The notes under the pieces were generated by a model. It was not told the origin of the DNA, ran no database searches, and saw only the letters and a list, made by a program, of their open reading frames with translations. This document shows positions 8,733-17,983 of a stretch of 25,584 bases of DNA, piece after piece. This DNA is from Cytophagales bacterium (GTDB lineage: Bacteria; Bacteroidota; Bacteroidia; Cytophagales; UBA9547). Both the position numbers and the translations under genes were made by a program. Location of the stretch: the NCBI GenBank assembly GCA_025360395.1, contig JANYCH010000017.1:1-25584 (forward strand), written 5' to 3'. Position 1 is the stretch's first letter, and each line of letters opens with the position of its first letter.

Positions 8733-9671
8733 ATGTTTGGTAAAGTATTATTATATCTTGCGATAGCTTTTTTTTTGATTGTAGCGGGACTCTATGGTTA
8801 CATCTGCATTTTTCAGGAAACAAAGACTTTAAATCAGGAAACGAGAAATGAAATAGCCGGAAGTTTTATTGAACTTTCCAAAGGCTACGTTCATTACCAG
8901 TTGGAAGGCCCTGATAGTGGTGAAACAGTGATATTGATTCATGGGGCAGGTTCTGGTTTTTATGCGTGGGATAATAATTTCGACTTTTTAGTAAAAAACG
9001 ATTTTAGGGTTTTAAGATATGATCTATATGGTCGCGGATTTTCTGACAGGCCTGGGGCAGTATATGATACCACTTTATTTTTGAACCAATTAGAAGAAGT
9101 AATACAAAAACTTAATCTTAAAGCTCCTTATTCACTGGTTTCTGTTTCCATGGGTTCAAGCATTGCAATCCCGTTTGCCAAAAATAATGAATCGAAAGTA
9201 AAAAACCTGGTGCTTGTAGACCCCGCTTCGCTTGGTGATGGCAATATAGCATGGTATCTCCGGAAACCTGTTATATCTTCTTTGCTGATGAGCTTATATT
9301 GGTACCCTAGGGCAGTTGAAAAGCAAATGAAAGAATTTTACAATCCTTCAGCTGTATTTGAGTATAGGGAAAAGTCTCAAAGGCAGTTGAAATACAAAGG
9401 ACTTAAAGCCGGCATGTTGTCCTCATGGCAAAATATGCTAACGCTTAACTTTAAAAAAGAGCTTGACTATCTTGGACATACTAAAACAAACGTTTTAATT
9501 GTTTGGGGCAAAAATGACCCTTTAATTTCACCAGAAGTAAGCAAACACTATATGAAATACGTGCCTCAGGCAAAATTCATAGAAATTGACAAGGCTGGCC
9601 ACCTCTCCAACTATGAAAGGCCTGATATTTTTAACAAAGTCCTTTTAACTTTTCTAACTGATGAAAAATAA
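8733..9671 (+). CDS. Membrane-anchored alpha/beta hydrolase
   Basis: Chosen start is the ATG at 8733, one base after the acyltransferase stop. A longer reading frame from 8667 would prolong the overlap and add residues that do not look like part of the fold. The 312-residue product has an N-terminal membrane helix (about 5-27) and then an alpha/beta-hydrolase domain: oxyanion loop LIHGAGSGFYAW (68-79), YDLYGRGFSDRP (96-107), nucleophile elbow SVSMG with Ser139 (first Gly replaced by Ser), acid D262 in WGKNDPLI and His290 in KAGHLSNYERP. It resembles membrane-tethered esterases or lipases. Its place directly after an O-acyltransferase suggests it could remove acyl groups from polysaccharide or lipid intermediates, but substrate is unknown. 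The last 11 bp overlap the next gene. Confidence 0.9.
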   Translation: MFGKVLLYLAIAFFLIVAGLYGYICIFQETKTLNQETRNEIAGSFIELSKGYVHYQLEGPDSGETVILIHGAGSGFYAWDNNFDFLVKNDFRVLRYDLYGRGFSDRPGAVYDTTLFLNQLEEVIQKLNLKAPYSLVSVSMGSSIAIPFAKNNESKVKNLVLVDPASLGDGNIAWYLRKPVISSLLMSLYWYPRAVEKQMKEFYNPSAVFEYREKSQRQLKYKGLKAGMLSSWQNMLTLNFKKELDYLGHTKTNVLIVWGKNDPLISPEVSKHYMKYVPQAKFIEIDKAGHLSNYERPDIFNKVLLTFLTDEK

Positions 9672-10833
9672 AAACATCATCGTACTTGGACAACAGGATT
9701 GGGAATCTGCTATTGGAAGTAATAATATAAATATTGCCAGGGAATTTGCCCGAGATAACAAGGTTATTTATGTAGACAATGCCCTTGACAGGAAAACACT
9801 TCATAAACATAAAGACAATGTGCTCGTTAAGAAAAAACTTGCCTTTGTAAATAAAAAAGAAATTGGGCTTGAAGAAGTAATGCCCAACCTTTGGATTTTG
9901 TACCCTTCTTCTATTATGGAATCTGTAAACTGGCTGCCGGAAGGGATGGTTTACAATTTCATCAATAAAATCAACAACGAAAGGTTGGCCAAAAGCATTA
10001 GAAAAGCGGCAAAACAATTACATTTTGATGAGTTTTATCTTTTTAACGATTGTCTGATTTCGAAGGGGTTACACCTGAAAGAATTGCTTAACCCCATAAA
10101 ATATATTTATTATTCAAGGGATAATTTCAGTACACAACCTTATTTTCAGAAGCATGCAATTCGGGAAGAGAGGGAATTAATTGCAAAGGCGGACTTAGTT
10201 GTGGCCAACTCCGGGCAGCTAGCCCAGATAGCAAGAAAATTCAACAAGAATTCCCATGATATTGGCCAAGGCTGCGATTTGAGTTTATATGACCCGTCTA
10301 AAACTACTATTGCACCTGAAATGCAAAAAATTGCAAAACCAATTATAGGCTATACAGGATTTTTAACTTCATTAAGGCTTGATATTCAACTAATTGAGCA
10401 TGCAGCCATTTCGCATCAGGACTGGCAAATAGTACTGATTGGGCCAGAAGATGATACTTTTAAAGCTAGTAACCTTCACAACCTACCTAATGTCCATTTC
10501 CTGGGTAACAAGAACCCGAATGACCTGGCAGATTATATCCGTGCTTTTGATGTAACGATCAATCCTCAGCTTGTAAATGAATTAACGAGAGGAAATTATC
10601 CCAGGAAGATTGATGAATACCTGGCAATGGGGAAGCCTGTGGTAGCTACCAAGACAGAGTTTATGAGTTATTTTGAAGCATTCTGCTATTTATCTACGAA
10701 CAAGATAAACTTTGTGGCCATGATAGAAAAAGCCTTAAATGAAGACAGCTCCGAGAAACAGCAAAAAAGGGTGGAATTTGCTCACACACATTCATGGGAG
10801 AAAAATGTGGAAAAAATCTATGCTTTATTATAA
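9661..10833 (+). CDS. GT4-like glycosyltransferase (TuaH-like)
   Basis: A 390-residue GT-B-type glycosyltransferase. The N-terminal domain begins NIIVLGQQDWESAIGSNNIN and continues with an YVDNALDRK segment, as in TuaH-like enzymes. An inter-domain region has YYSRDNFSTQPYF and the sentence-like ADLVVANSGQLAQIARKFN. The C-terminal domain starts at IIGYTGFL and includes VLIGPEDD, NVHFLGNKNPNDLADYI and NYPRKIDEYLAMGKPVVAT, where the classic EX7E is partly altered. Ends with HSWEKNVEKIYALL. The start ATG lies inside the end of the hydrolase gene (11 bp overlap), so it is the last gene of the polysaccharide operon. No terminator hairpin is obvious in the 87 bp before the convergent gene. Donor and acceptor sugars are unknown. 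Confidence 0.88.
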   Translation: MKNKNIIVLGQQDWESAIGSNNINIAREFARDNKVIYVDNALDRKTLHKHKDNVLVKKKLAFVNKKEIGLEEVMPNLWILYPSSIMESVNWLPEGMVYNFINKINNERLAKSIRKAAKQLHFDEFYLFNDCLISKGLHLKELLNPIKYIYYSRDNFSTQPYFQKHAIREERELIAKADLVVANSGQLAQIARKFNKNSHDIGQGCDLSLYDPSKTTIAPEMQKIAKPIIGYTGFLTSLRLDIQLIEHAAISHQDWQIVLIGPEDDTFKASNLHNLPNVHFLGNKNPNDLADYIRAFDVTINPQLVNELTRGNYPRKIDEYLAMGKPVVATKTEFMSYFEAFCYLSTNKINFVAMIEKALNEDSSEKQQKRVEFAHTHSWEKNVEKIYALL

Positions 10834-10920
10834 AATTTAGATCTTTATTTCTAACTATTGAAATGCCAGTTCTGAAAATCGTCAATATCTGAAATTATTA
10901 ATTTAGACAAGGTTCCGATC

Positions 10921-12006
10921 CTAGTCAGCTTTAAACAAACTTAAATAAATCTTTTTCCAGGCCATTTTACTAAACATATCCTCTACCTTTTTCCGGCCAT
11001 TATTTGAAAACAATTCACACTTTTTTTCATCAATTAAAAGACTGGAAATCCTATTCTCCCATTCCTGTTCACTTTCACAAATAAATCCGTTCAGTGAATC
11101 TGTAATAATCTTATTATTTGCATCCGTTGGACTGGCAATAGCAGGAATTCCCAAAGCCATGTATTGTAGAGCTTTAAATCCGCATTTGCCTTCTTCCCAT
11201 TCTGTTTGTTCAAGAGGCATCAATCCAATATCCAATGTGGCAAGGTCTTCCCATTCAGTCGCCTTATTCCAGGGAATAAAAGAATATTTTTCAAGATCAG
11301 GTTTAGGATCTTTATCTGCAATAACTATAAACCTGAATGATTGGAGTTTTTGAAGTTTCTGTAAAACAGGTATTAACCAGCCTAAATATTTCAATGTAGA
11401 GTGTGTACCAGTCCATCCAAGGACCTTGATAGTTGGAACTACCTGAACAGACTTCTTTGCAATTTCTTCCATATCCAAAGTTGTAGGCACATAAATAGTG
11501 TTGGAATTAAATTTTCGGGCATAATCACAAAGAAAATCATTGCCACAGGTAACTTTTTGGGACCACGAGCAAATGTATTTTACCTTCCAGTGGCATTTAA
11601 GCATTGCTGCTATTCTGTTTTCATTTGAGGTATTGCTTAACCAGATGGCATCATCAAAATCGTAAATAATTTGCTTTTGAAATACTCGTGCAATGAACCA
11701 TTCAAAAACTGGAGGGCCTATCGGACTTGCTTCTCTGTGTATAAAAATAAAATCAAATTTATTAACCTGAAAAAGTATAAAGAACCTCCTAATAAAACCA
11801 CAAATAACCCCAAAAGCTTTTTTAATAATCCTGCCCCTTTTATAAAGAGAATTAAAGCTCCTTTCAGACAGAAAGGACTGGAATTTTAACTCATATTCCT
11901 TACTTAACACATCCCAGTACTGCTCAAACCTAAACCTTTGAGACGCAACCCTTCCAAAAGGATAGGGTGTTAAAAATAAAATCCTGGGTTTGCGGGAAGA
12001 TCCCAA
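10921..12006 (-). CDS. GT4-family glycosyltransferase with TTG start
   Basis: A 361-residue GT-B glycosyltransferase. The start is read as TTG at 12006-12004. No ATG or GTG lies in frame between it and an upstream in-frame TGA, and the first conserved residues, PRILFLTPYPFGRVASQRFRF, follow after only six codons. Other landmarks are IYDFDDAIWLSN, VKVLGWTGTHSTLKYL-type donor-domain entry, LDIGLMPLEQTEWEEGKCGFK and ALQYMALGIPAIASPTDANN. The C-terminus is a WKKIYLSLF helix. From family knowledge it transfers a sugar in surface polysaccharide synthesis; specificity is unknown. The TTG lies 1 nt after the stop of the OmpA-like gene, so translation is probably coupled. It converges with the plus-strand polysaccharide operon. 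Confidence 0.88.
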   Translation of the reverse strand: MGSSRKPRILFLTPYPFGRVASQRFRFEQYWDVLSKEYELKFQSFLSERSFNSLYKRGRIIKKAFGVICGFIRRFFILFQVNKFDFIFIHREASPIGPPVFEWFIARVFQKQIIYDFDDAIWLSNTSNENRIAAMLKCHWKVKYICSWSQKVTCGNDFLCDYARKFNSNTIYVPTTLDMEEIAKKSVQVVPTIKVLGWTGTHSTLKYLGWLIPVLQKLQKLQSFRFIVIADKDPKPDLEKYSFIPWNKATEWEDLATLDIGLMPLEQTEWEEGKCGFKALQYMALGIPAIASPTDANNKIITDSLNGFICESEQEWENRISSLLIDEKKCELFSNNGRKKVEDMFSKMAWKKIYLSLFKAD

Positions 12007-12007
12007 A

Positions 12008-12697
12008 TTACATCATTCTAATTTCGATCCTCCTGTTTCTGGTACGGCCTTCTTCAGTAAAATTGTCTGATATCGGGGCTGTTTCACCATAACCTTTGGC
12101 TGTAATCCTTTTTTCAGAGATTCCCTTTTCAATCAAATATGCTTTTATAGCATTGGCTCGTTTCTGCGAAATATTAAAATTAACAGCATCTTCACCTACA
12201 TTATCAGTATGCCCGGCTACCTCTATTTTCATAGTGGGGTTTTTAACCATTTCCTCGTATAACTTGTCAATTTCTATTTTTGCATTTTCGTATAATTCAG
12301 ATTTGTTTGGGCCGAAATGGATTTTCAATTCATAAATGCGATTGTATTTAGTAATAATTTTGATCTGCAAATTTTCTTCCATGGTAAATTTTCCGTCTTG
12401 ACGGGGAATTTCAAATAAACCAAAATCAAATTTTGCACCAGATTTTTCTACAACAAGTTTATGTGAACTTCCTTTTTTCAAGAGAACAGATGTATTTCCA
12501 TCTAAATCAGCTGTATCGGAACGAAGTTTTTTATCAGCTAAATCTTCCAGCTTAACAACTGCACCTTGTTCTGGTGCACCTTTATCGTCTGTAATCTTAA
12601 AAATAACAACAGCATCATAATCAGTTGGTTGCAAAGTATTTTGGGCAAATACCAGGTTGGTTATTAAAAAGTTGATTGCCAATAAAAGATTTTTCAT
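12008..12697 (-). CDS. OmpA-family outer-membrane/peptidoglycan-binding protein
   Basis: Chosen start is the ATG at 12697; the open frame runs to 12784 but the upstream codons are Cys/aromatic-rich and precede a clear signal peptide, MKNLLLAINFLITNLVFAQ. The mature part of the 229-residue protein has two domains. Residues about 28-100 (ITDDKGAPEQGAVVKLED, then TADLDGN) look like a carboxypeptidase-regulatory or CNA-B-like beta sandwich. Residues about 120-229 are an OmpA C-terminal domain with VAGHTDNVGEDAVNFNISQK and KRANAIKAYLIEKGI, then RITAKGYGETAPI and RNRRIEI. By family knowledge the OmpA domain binds peptidoglycan in the periplasm. No beta-barrel segment is present, so it is likely a periplasmic or envelope-linked protein. 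It is the first gene of a pair with the GT4 gene downstream. Confidence 0.9.
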   Translation of the reverse strand: MKNLLLAINFLITNLVFAQNTLQPTDYDAVVIFKITDDKGAPEQGAVVKLEDLADKKLRSDTADLDGNTSVLLKKGSSHKLVVEKSGAKFDFGLFEIPRQDGKFTMEENLQIKIITKYNRIYELKIHFGPNKSELYENAKIEIDKLYEEMVKNPTMKIEVAGHTDNVGEDAVNFNISQKRANAIKAYLIEKGISEKRITAKGYGETAPISDNFTEEGRTRNRRIEIRMM

Positions 12698-12954
12698 GGT
12701 CTGAATTAAAATTCTTTGATCACAAAAATAACAAATGTCTATACACTGACACAATTTTTTCATATTCCAAATTTGTAAAATCAAAATTCAAACTGTATTA
12801 TTGTCCTATAATGCGGACGGATTTTTAAACGACTTCGCTCTCCGCGCACAATCTTAATAAATTCTGTTTGCCTTGTTTTTAATTTTGGGCCAAACCTGAT
12901 CTTTTAAAAATTCTTACCTACCGTATACAATTTATCCATTCCGTACCCCAACGC

Positions 12955-14601
<1,647 letters not shown>

Positions 14602-14644
14602 TTTTTAAAATTAGTCCTGAAGTAGGATAAAAAGTTTAGGATAG

Positions 14645-14675
14645 TCCCGGTTATGCAAATAGCTGGGATTTTTCT
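14645..14675 (+). terminator. Intrinsic terminator after rho
   Basis: A 6 bp stem (tcccgg paired with ctggga, one G-U pair) around a 12 nt loop is followed at once by TTTTTCT. It lies 43 bp after the rho stop on the same strand. The stem is short, so the call is moderate. Confidence 0.6.
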
Positions 14676-14704
14676 TTATGAAATGTATTTGATGTTTGCA
14701 TTTT

Positions 14705-14923
14705 TTAAAGATTGATGGTGTGTGTTATTATAATGTCACTGCCAGTTCGAGTTACTTCTATAATTCCGTTTAAAATTAGATCATTCCAGTATTTAGCAGC
14801 AGTTAAAGTTCTTGTGCAACCAGTTACAATTGCATTAGTATTTGCTTGTCCCCTCCAAATAGTGTGTCGGCAGGTATGCTGGTTGATCCGTATTAGAACA
14901 AACATTTCATACTTAATACTCAT
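14705..14923 (-). CDS. Hypothetical ORF or gene remnant next to tRNA-Arg
   Basis: A 72-codon reading frame whose translation has a protein-like character (IWRGQANTNAIVTGC, then AAKYWNDLILNGIIEVTR and SDIIITHTINL). The same frame stays open upstream for about 35 more codons (to about 15010), but no ATG is found there, so the gene may begin at a non-standard codon or may have lost its 5' end. I do not recognise a family. It lies immediately beyond the 3' end of the tRNA-Arg gene on the same strand, a place where integrated elements often leave remnants. It could equally be a chance ORF; the plus-strand frame over the same bases (14712-14975) is hydrophobic and looks like a shadow. Confidence 0.3.
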   Translation of the reverse strand: MSIKYEMFVLIRINQHTCRHTIWRGQANTNAIVTGCTRTLTAAKYWNDLILNGIIEVTRTGSDIIITHTINL

Positions 14924-15023
14924 CGTGGGAGAAGCTGGTCGTTTACTCTTACCTGTATTTATATTAGGAGTATAATGACAACTCTTTTGTAAGAAAGTAT
15001 TTTAAATTTAATGTAAAAATAAG

Positions 15024-15095
15024 TGCGCCCAAAGGGATTCGAACCCCCATCATCAGAACCGGAATCTGAAATTCTATCCATTGAACTATGGGCGC
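15024..15095 (-). tRNA. tRNA-Arg (anticodon CCG)
   Basis: On the minus strand a 72 nt cloverleaf is visible. It has a 7 bp acceptor stem (GCGCCCA with TGGGCGC), a D-arm beginning TAGTTCAATGG, and a 5 bp anticodon stem TCAGA/TCTGA around the loop TTCCGGT. It also has a short variable region and a T-arm containing GGTTCGAATCC. The anticodon in the loop is CCG, decoding CGG as arginine. The discriminator base is A and the CCA end is not encoded, so it must be added enzymatically. Confidence 0.95.
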
Positions 15096-15197
15096 AGAAT
15101 TGATTTAAATATTTTGCTCAAAAATCCGGGACGCAAAGGTCGCAGGGAATATTTAGAAAATGAAACTAATTAACAATCATTTTTTTAAAGCCCTTTC

Positions 15198-15968
15198 TTA
15201 CCACTCAATCTTTTTCTTGTCTATAAAATCCTGAACTCCTTTTTTGCAATCAGTTGTCAGCCTTGCATCTACATTTTGTTCTGCAGTATAATTCAAAGCT
15301 TCGCCAAAATTCATATTCTGGATACGGAATAGCAATTGTTTGGTCAATGCCATGGCCTGGCCGGAATTGGTATGGCACAAATGCTGTGCATAGGTCCACA
15401 CACGGTGGCCAATTTCTTCTTTGGAAACAATCTCATAGATCATCCCAATATTCAAAGCTTGCTCTGCAGAAATAGAATCGCCGGAAAGCAACAAAGGCCG
15501 TGCTTTTCCGCCTATTTTCCTTTTCAGAAATAGCGCCACTATCGAAGGAACAAAACCTATTTTCACTTCCGGATAACCAAATTTTGCTTCCGGTATAGAG
15601 AAGCTAAAATCTGCGATAGAAGCAAGACCGCAACCTCCTGCAAGTGCATGACCTTCAATCTGGGCAATAACCACTTTTTTCAATGTATAAATTATCCTGT
15701 AAAGCTGCTCCAATTGCTTGGCATCTTGGAGGTTCACTCCCCATGGCTCACTCTGCATTTCTTTCATTTTGACCAGGTCCGCACCGGAACAAAACACATT
15801 ACCTGCTGCCTTTATTAGAATTACTTTTACATCCTTGTCAGCTTCAAATTGCAGGAAAGCCTGCTGAAGTTCTACGATCATTTCAGTAGAAAGGGCATTC
15901 TTTCTTTCAGGACGGTTTAGTGTGATCAGGCCTACTCTATCTGCAACTTCGAGTATTAAATTTTCCAT
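15198..15968 (-). CDS. Enoyl-CoA hydratase/isomerase family protein
   Basis: A 256-residue crotonase-fold protein. It begins with the strand VGLITLNRPERKNALSTEM. Oxyanion-hole segments are FCSGADLVKMKE (59-70) and EGHALAGGCGLA (105-116), and the next conserved segment is FGYPEVKIGFVPSIVALFL (130-148). The second catalytic Glu of classical hydratases is kept (E134 in PEV), but the first is Gly114 (GCGLA instead of GCELA). To my knowledge this GCGLA version is usual in a Bacteroidota group often named methylglutaconyl-CoA hydratase-like, so hydration, isomerisation or another crotonase reaction are all possible. It is the last gene of a minus-strand operon with dapF and comEC, 2 nt after the comEC stop. 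The pathway is uncertain; branched-chain amino acid or fatty acid breakdown is most likely. Confidence 0.9.
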   Translation of the reverse strand: MENLILEVADRVGLITLNRPERKNALSTEMIVELQQAFLQFEADKDVKVILIKAAGNVFCSGADLVKMKEMQSEPWGVNLQDAKQLEQLYRIIYTLKKVVIAQIEGHALAGGCGLASIADFSFSIPEAKFGYPEVKIGFVPSIVALFLKRKIGGKARPLLLSGDSISAEQALNIGMIYEIVSKEEIGHRVWTYAQHLCHTNSGQAMALTKQLLFRIQNMNFGEALNYTAEQNVDARLTTDCKKGVQDFIDKKKIEW

Positions 15969-15970
15969 TA

Positions 15971-17983
15971 CTAAATATCTGTTTTAAATACTCCATCCGT
16001 ACTGAGGTCCCAGGCTGGATAATCTTTCTTACTTGAGCTGTTCCTATTTTGGTACAAAATTACCGTTTTGATTTGAGTATTGCTGGTATATTTTTCTAAT
16101 GATTTCAAATCTGCCGGTATGCATAAAAAATCTGCTTTTGTCGGACCCGCTAATTCTTGTCCCTGGACTACCATTTGAAGGCGGATTCTATCATATTTCC
16201 AGAGAAACGTCTTTTCTGGCAGGTAATTTATTTGGATTTCCTGTACACCGTTTGCATTCAAAGGCTTGATAATTTGTGTTTTTACCATGAATGAATTAGT
16301 GTCTGTGCCTGTTGGTAACCAAACGGATGCTTCCTGATTATGCCAGACTGTAAGATATGGCCTTCCTCTTACCTGTCCAATCAACAGTTTATGTGTATTG
16401 TTCAATTGGTAATTTTTATTAATTCTACCAGAAGAGAATATAAGTGAGAAACATAGGGAAGATAAAAGCCATTGTCTGTTTCGGAAATAAAAAAGGAAGA
16501 GCAATGAAAAAATGATGGCATAAAGGAGTAATATTTCCCATGGATCGAAATAAATGGTTTGCTGAAGTGAACCTGGAATAAAAGAAACTATATACATGCT
16601 CTTGTTCAACCCCCAAACAAAGAATTTAAGGATGGAACCCAATACTATTTTCCATGGAAGCCAGAATGATCCAATAAAAAACAGTATTCCTATGTACAGA
16701 ATAGCCGAACTGAGCGGGATAACCCAAAGGTTGGAAAGAAGGAAATAAGTCGGGAATTGATTGAAATAAAATAATCCTAAGGGAAATGTAAACAATTGGG
16801 CACACAAAGAAATGCTGGTAACCTCCCAAAACCACTTCTTAATTTTGTTTTGGCCCCTGTAAATTGAAAAAACCTTCGGATGCAAATAGGCTATCCCAAA
16901 AACTGCCAAAAAAGACATTTGAAAGCCAACATTCATAAGCATAAAAGGGTCAAACAATAAAATGGCAAAGGCTGTTAGCCCTAAAGTATTGTAAAGATTT
17001 CCTTTTTTATTTATCCACTTCCCGATGATGATAATGGTGAACATTACAACTGCTCTTAAAACAGAAGGGGAAAAGGCAGTAATAAATCCAAAAGTCCAGA
17101 TTAGCAATAAAGCAATAAGATAAAATAAATGTTTCCATCTTTTAAACCTTGTAAGCCAGCCCAAAAGCATCTGGATCAAGCCAAATATCATTCCTACATG
17201 AAGTCCGGAGACGGCCAACACATGCATGGCACCGGAACTGGAATAGGCATCAATCAAATCCTGGTCAACGCTTTGTTTAATGCCCAATATAATCATTGAA
17301 GCAACAGCAAATTCCTGTCCAGGCCCTAATGATGACTTAATTAAGCCCGACATGAAAGTTCTTGATTTATAAGCAATATCCCACAATTTACTTGGTGGAT
17401 CGTTTAATAGAAATATGAAATCCTTATCCCTTAAAAAATGCTGATGGTAAATGTTTTTGTATGATAGGAACCTTTTATAATCAAATGCCTGAGGATCGGA
17501 AGGGGCTTCCACTTCATTTGGGATCCCTTTTAGAAGCAATTTATCTCCATAAACAAGTTTCTTGCTAACTGCGGGGAAATAAGTAAGAATTTTTCCGGAT
17601 GCTTTAATCCATTCAGAATCCTTGTGAACATACAAAACCTGAATAATAGTAGAATTTGTCTTGTCTTTCAGGTTTACTTCATCATCAACAATTCCAATAA
17701 AAGCCTGAGCATTTGGTATTCTAGAGAAATGGTTGGGTTTTAAAATATCTTTATTGGCCCTAGCAATTTCATTACCTGCAATAAAGCAAAATGAATAAGC
17801 CAGAGTTCCCAAAACGACTTGTCTGAAACTGAATGTAATTAGTTTTAAGACTAAAAAAATGAAAAGGATGGCCAATAAAATATATTGCCCATACATTAAC
17901 TCAGGTCCAAATGCCTGAAAGGCAATGCCACCCATGAAAAAGATGGACAGTCTTAAAAAAGGATAAGGCGATACTGGTAACAC
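15971..17983 (-). CDS. comEC: ComEC/Rec2-family DNA-uptake channel protein
   Basis: A 670-residue multi-spanning inner-membrane protein. Membrane helices occupy about 10-75; residues about 85-200 form the soluble DUF4131/OB-like domain (GIVDDEVNLKDK, VYGDKLLLKG, FDYKRFLSYKNIYHQ). The Competence domain follows with the signature GAMHVLAVSGLHVG (251-264), FSPSVLRAVVM, and helices to about 520. The C-terminal 120 residues are soluble but show no HxHxDH motif, so the metallo-beta-lactamase domain found in Bacillus ComEC seems absent or degenerate. By family knowledge it moves single-stranded DNA across the inner membrane during natural transformation. Start is GTG at 17983, sharing one base with the dapF stop (TAGTG), so translation is coupled. 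I see no other competence gene in the window. Confidence 0.93.
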   Translation of the reverse strand: MLPVSPYPFLRLSIFFMGGIAFQAFGPELMYGQYILLAILFIFLVLKLITFSFRQVVLGTLAYSFCFIAGNEIARANKDILKPNHFSRIPNAQAFIGIVDDEVNLKDKTNSTIIQVLYVHKDSEWIKASGKILTYFPAVSKKLVYGDKLLLKGIPNEVEAPSDPQAFDYKRFLSYKNIYHQHFLRDKDFIFLLNDPPSKLWDIAYKSRTFMSGLIKSSLGPGQEFAVASMIILGIKQSVDQDLIDAYSSSGAMHVLAVSGLHVGMIFGLIQMLLGWLTRFKRWKHLFYLIALLLIWTFGFITAFSPSVLRAVVMFTIIIIGKWINKKGNLYNTLGLTAFAILLFDPFMLMNVGFQMSFLAVFGIAYLHPKVFSIYRGQNKIKKWFWEVTSISLCAQLFTFPLGLFYFNQFPTYFLLSNLWVIPLSSAILYIGILFFIGSFWLPWKIVLGSILKFFVWGLNKSMYIVSFIPGSLQQTIYFDPWEILLLYAIIFSLLFLFYFRNRQWLLSSLCFSLIFSSGRINKNYQLNNTHKLLIGQVRGRPYLTVWHNQEASVWLPTGTDTNSFMVKTQIIKPLNANGVQEIQINYLPEKTFLWKYDRIRLQMVVQGQELAGPTKADFLCIPADLKSLEKYTSNTQIKTVILYQNRNSSSKKDYPAWDLSTDGVFKTDI

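Larger units (their letters stand above)
14602..15023. other. Intergenic region between rho and tRNA-Arg
   Basis: This 422 bp stretch holds the rho terminator (14645-14675) and the uncertain minus-strand ORF listed at 14705-14923. I see no repeated copy of the tRNA 3' end, no integrase fragment and no other gene. Confidence 0.5.

Noticed and set aside
12698..12784. Longer start of the OmpA-like protein at 12784
   Set aside because: It would put 29 Cys- and aromatic-rich residues before an evident signal peptide beginning at the ATG at 12697.
12867..12887. TAATTTTG at 12880-12887 as a Bacteroidota -7 promoter box (TAnnTTTG) for rho
   Set aside because: The only upstream TTTG (12867-12870) is 9 nt away instead of about 19, so the promoter is not convincing.
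14712..14975. Plus-strand 87-codon frame after rho
   Set aside because: It is hydrophobic without signal or domain pattern and mirrors the better-looking minus-strand frame.
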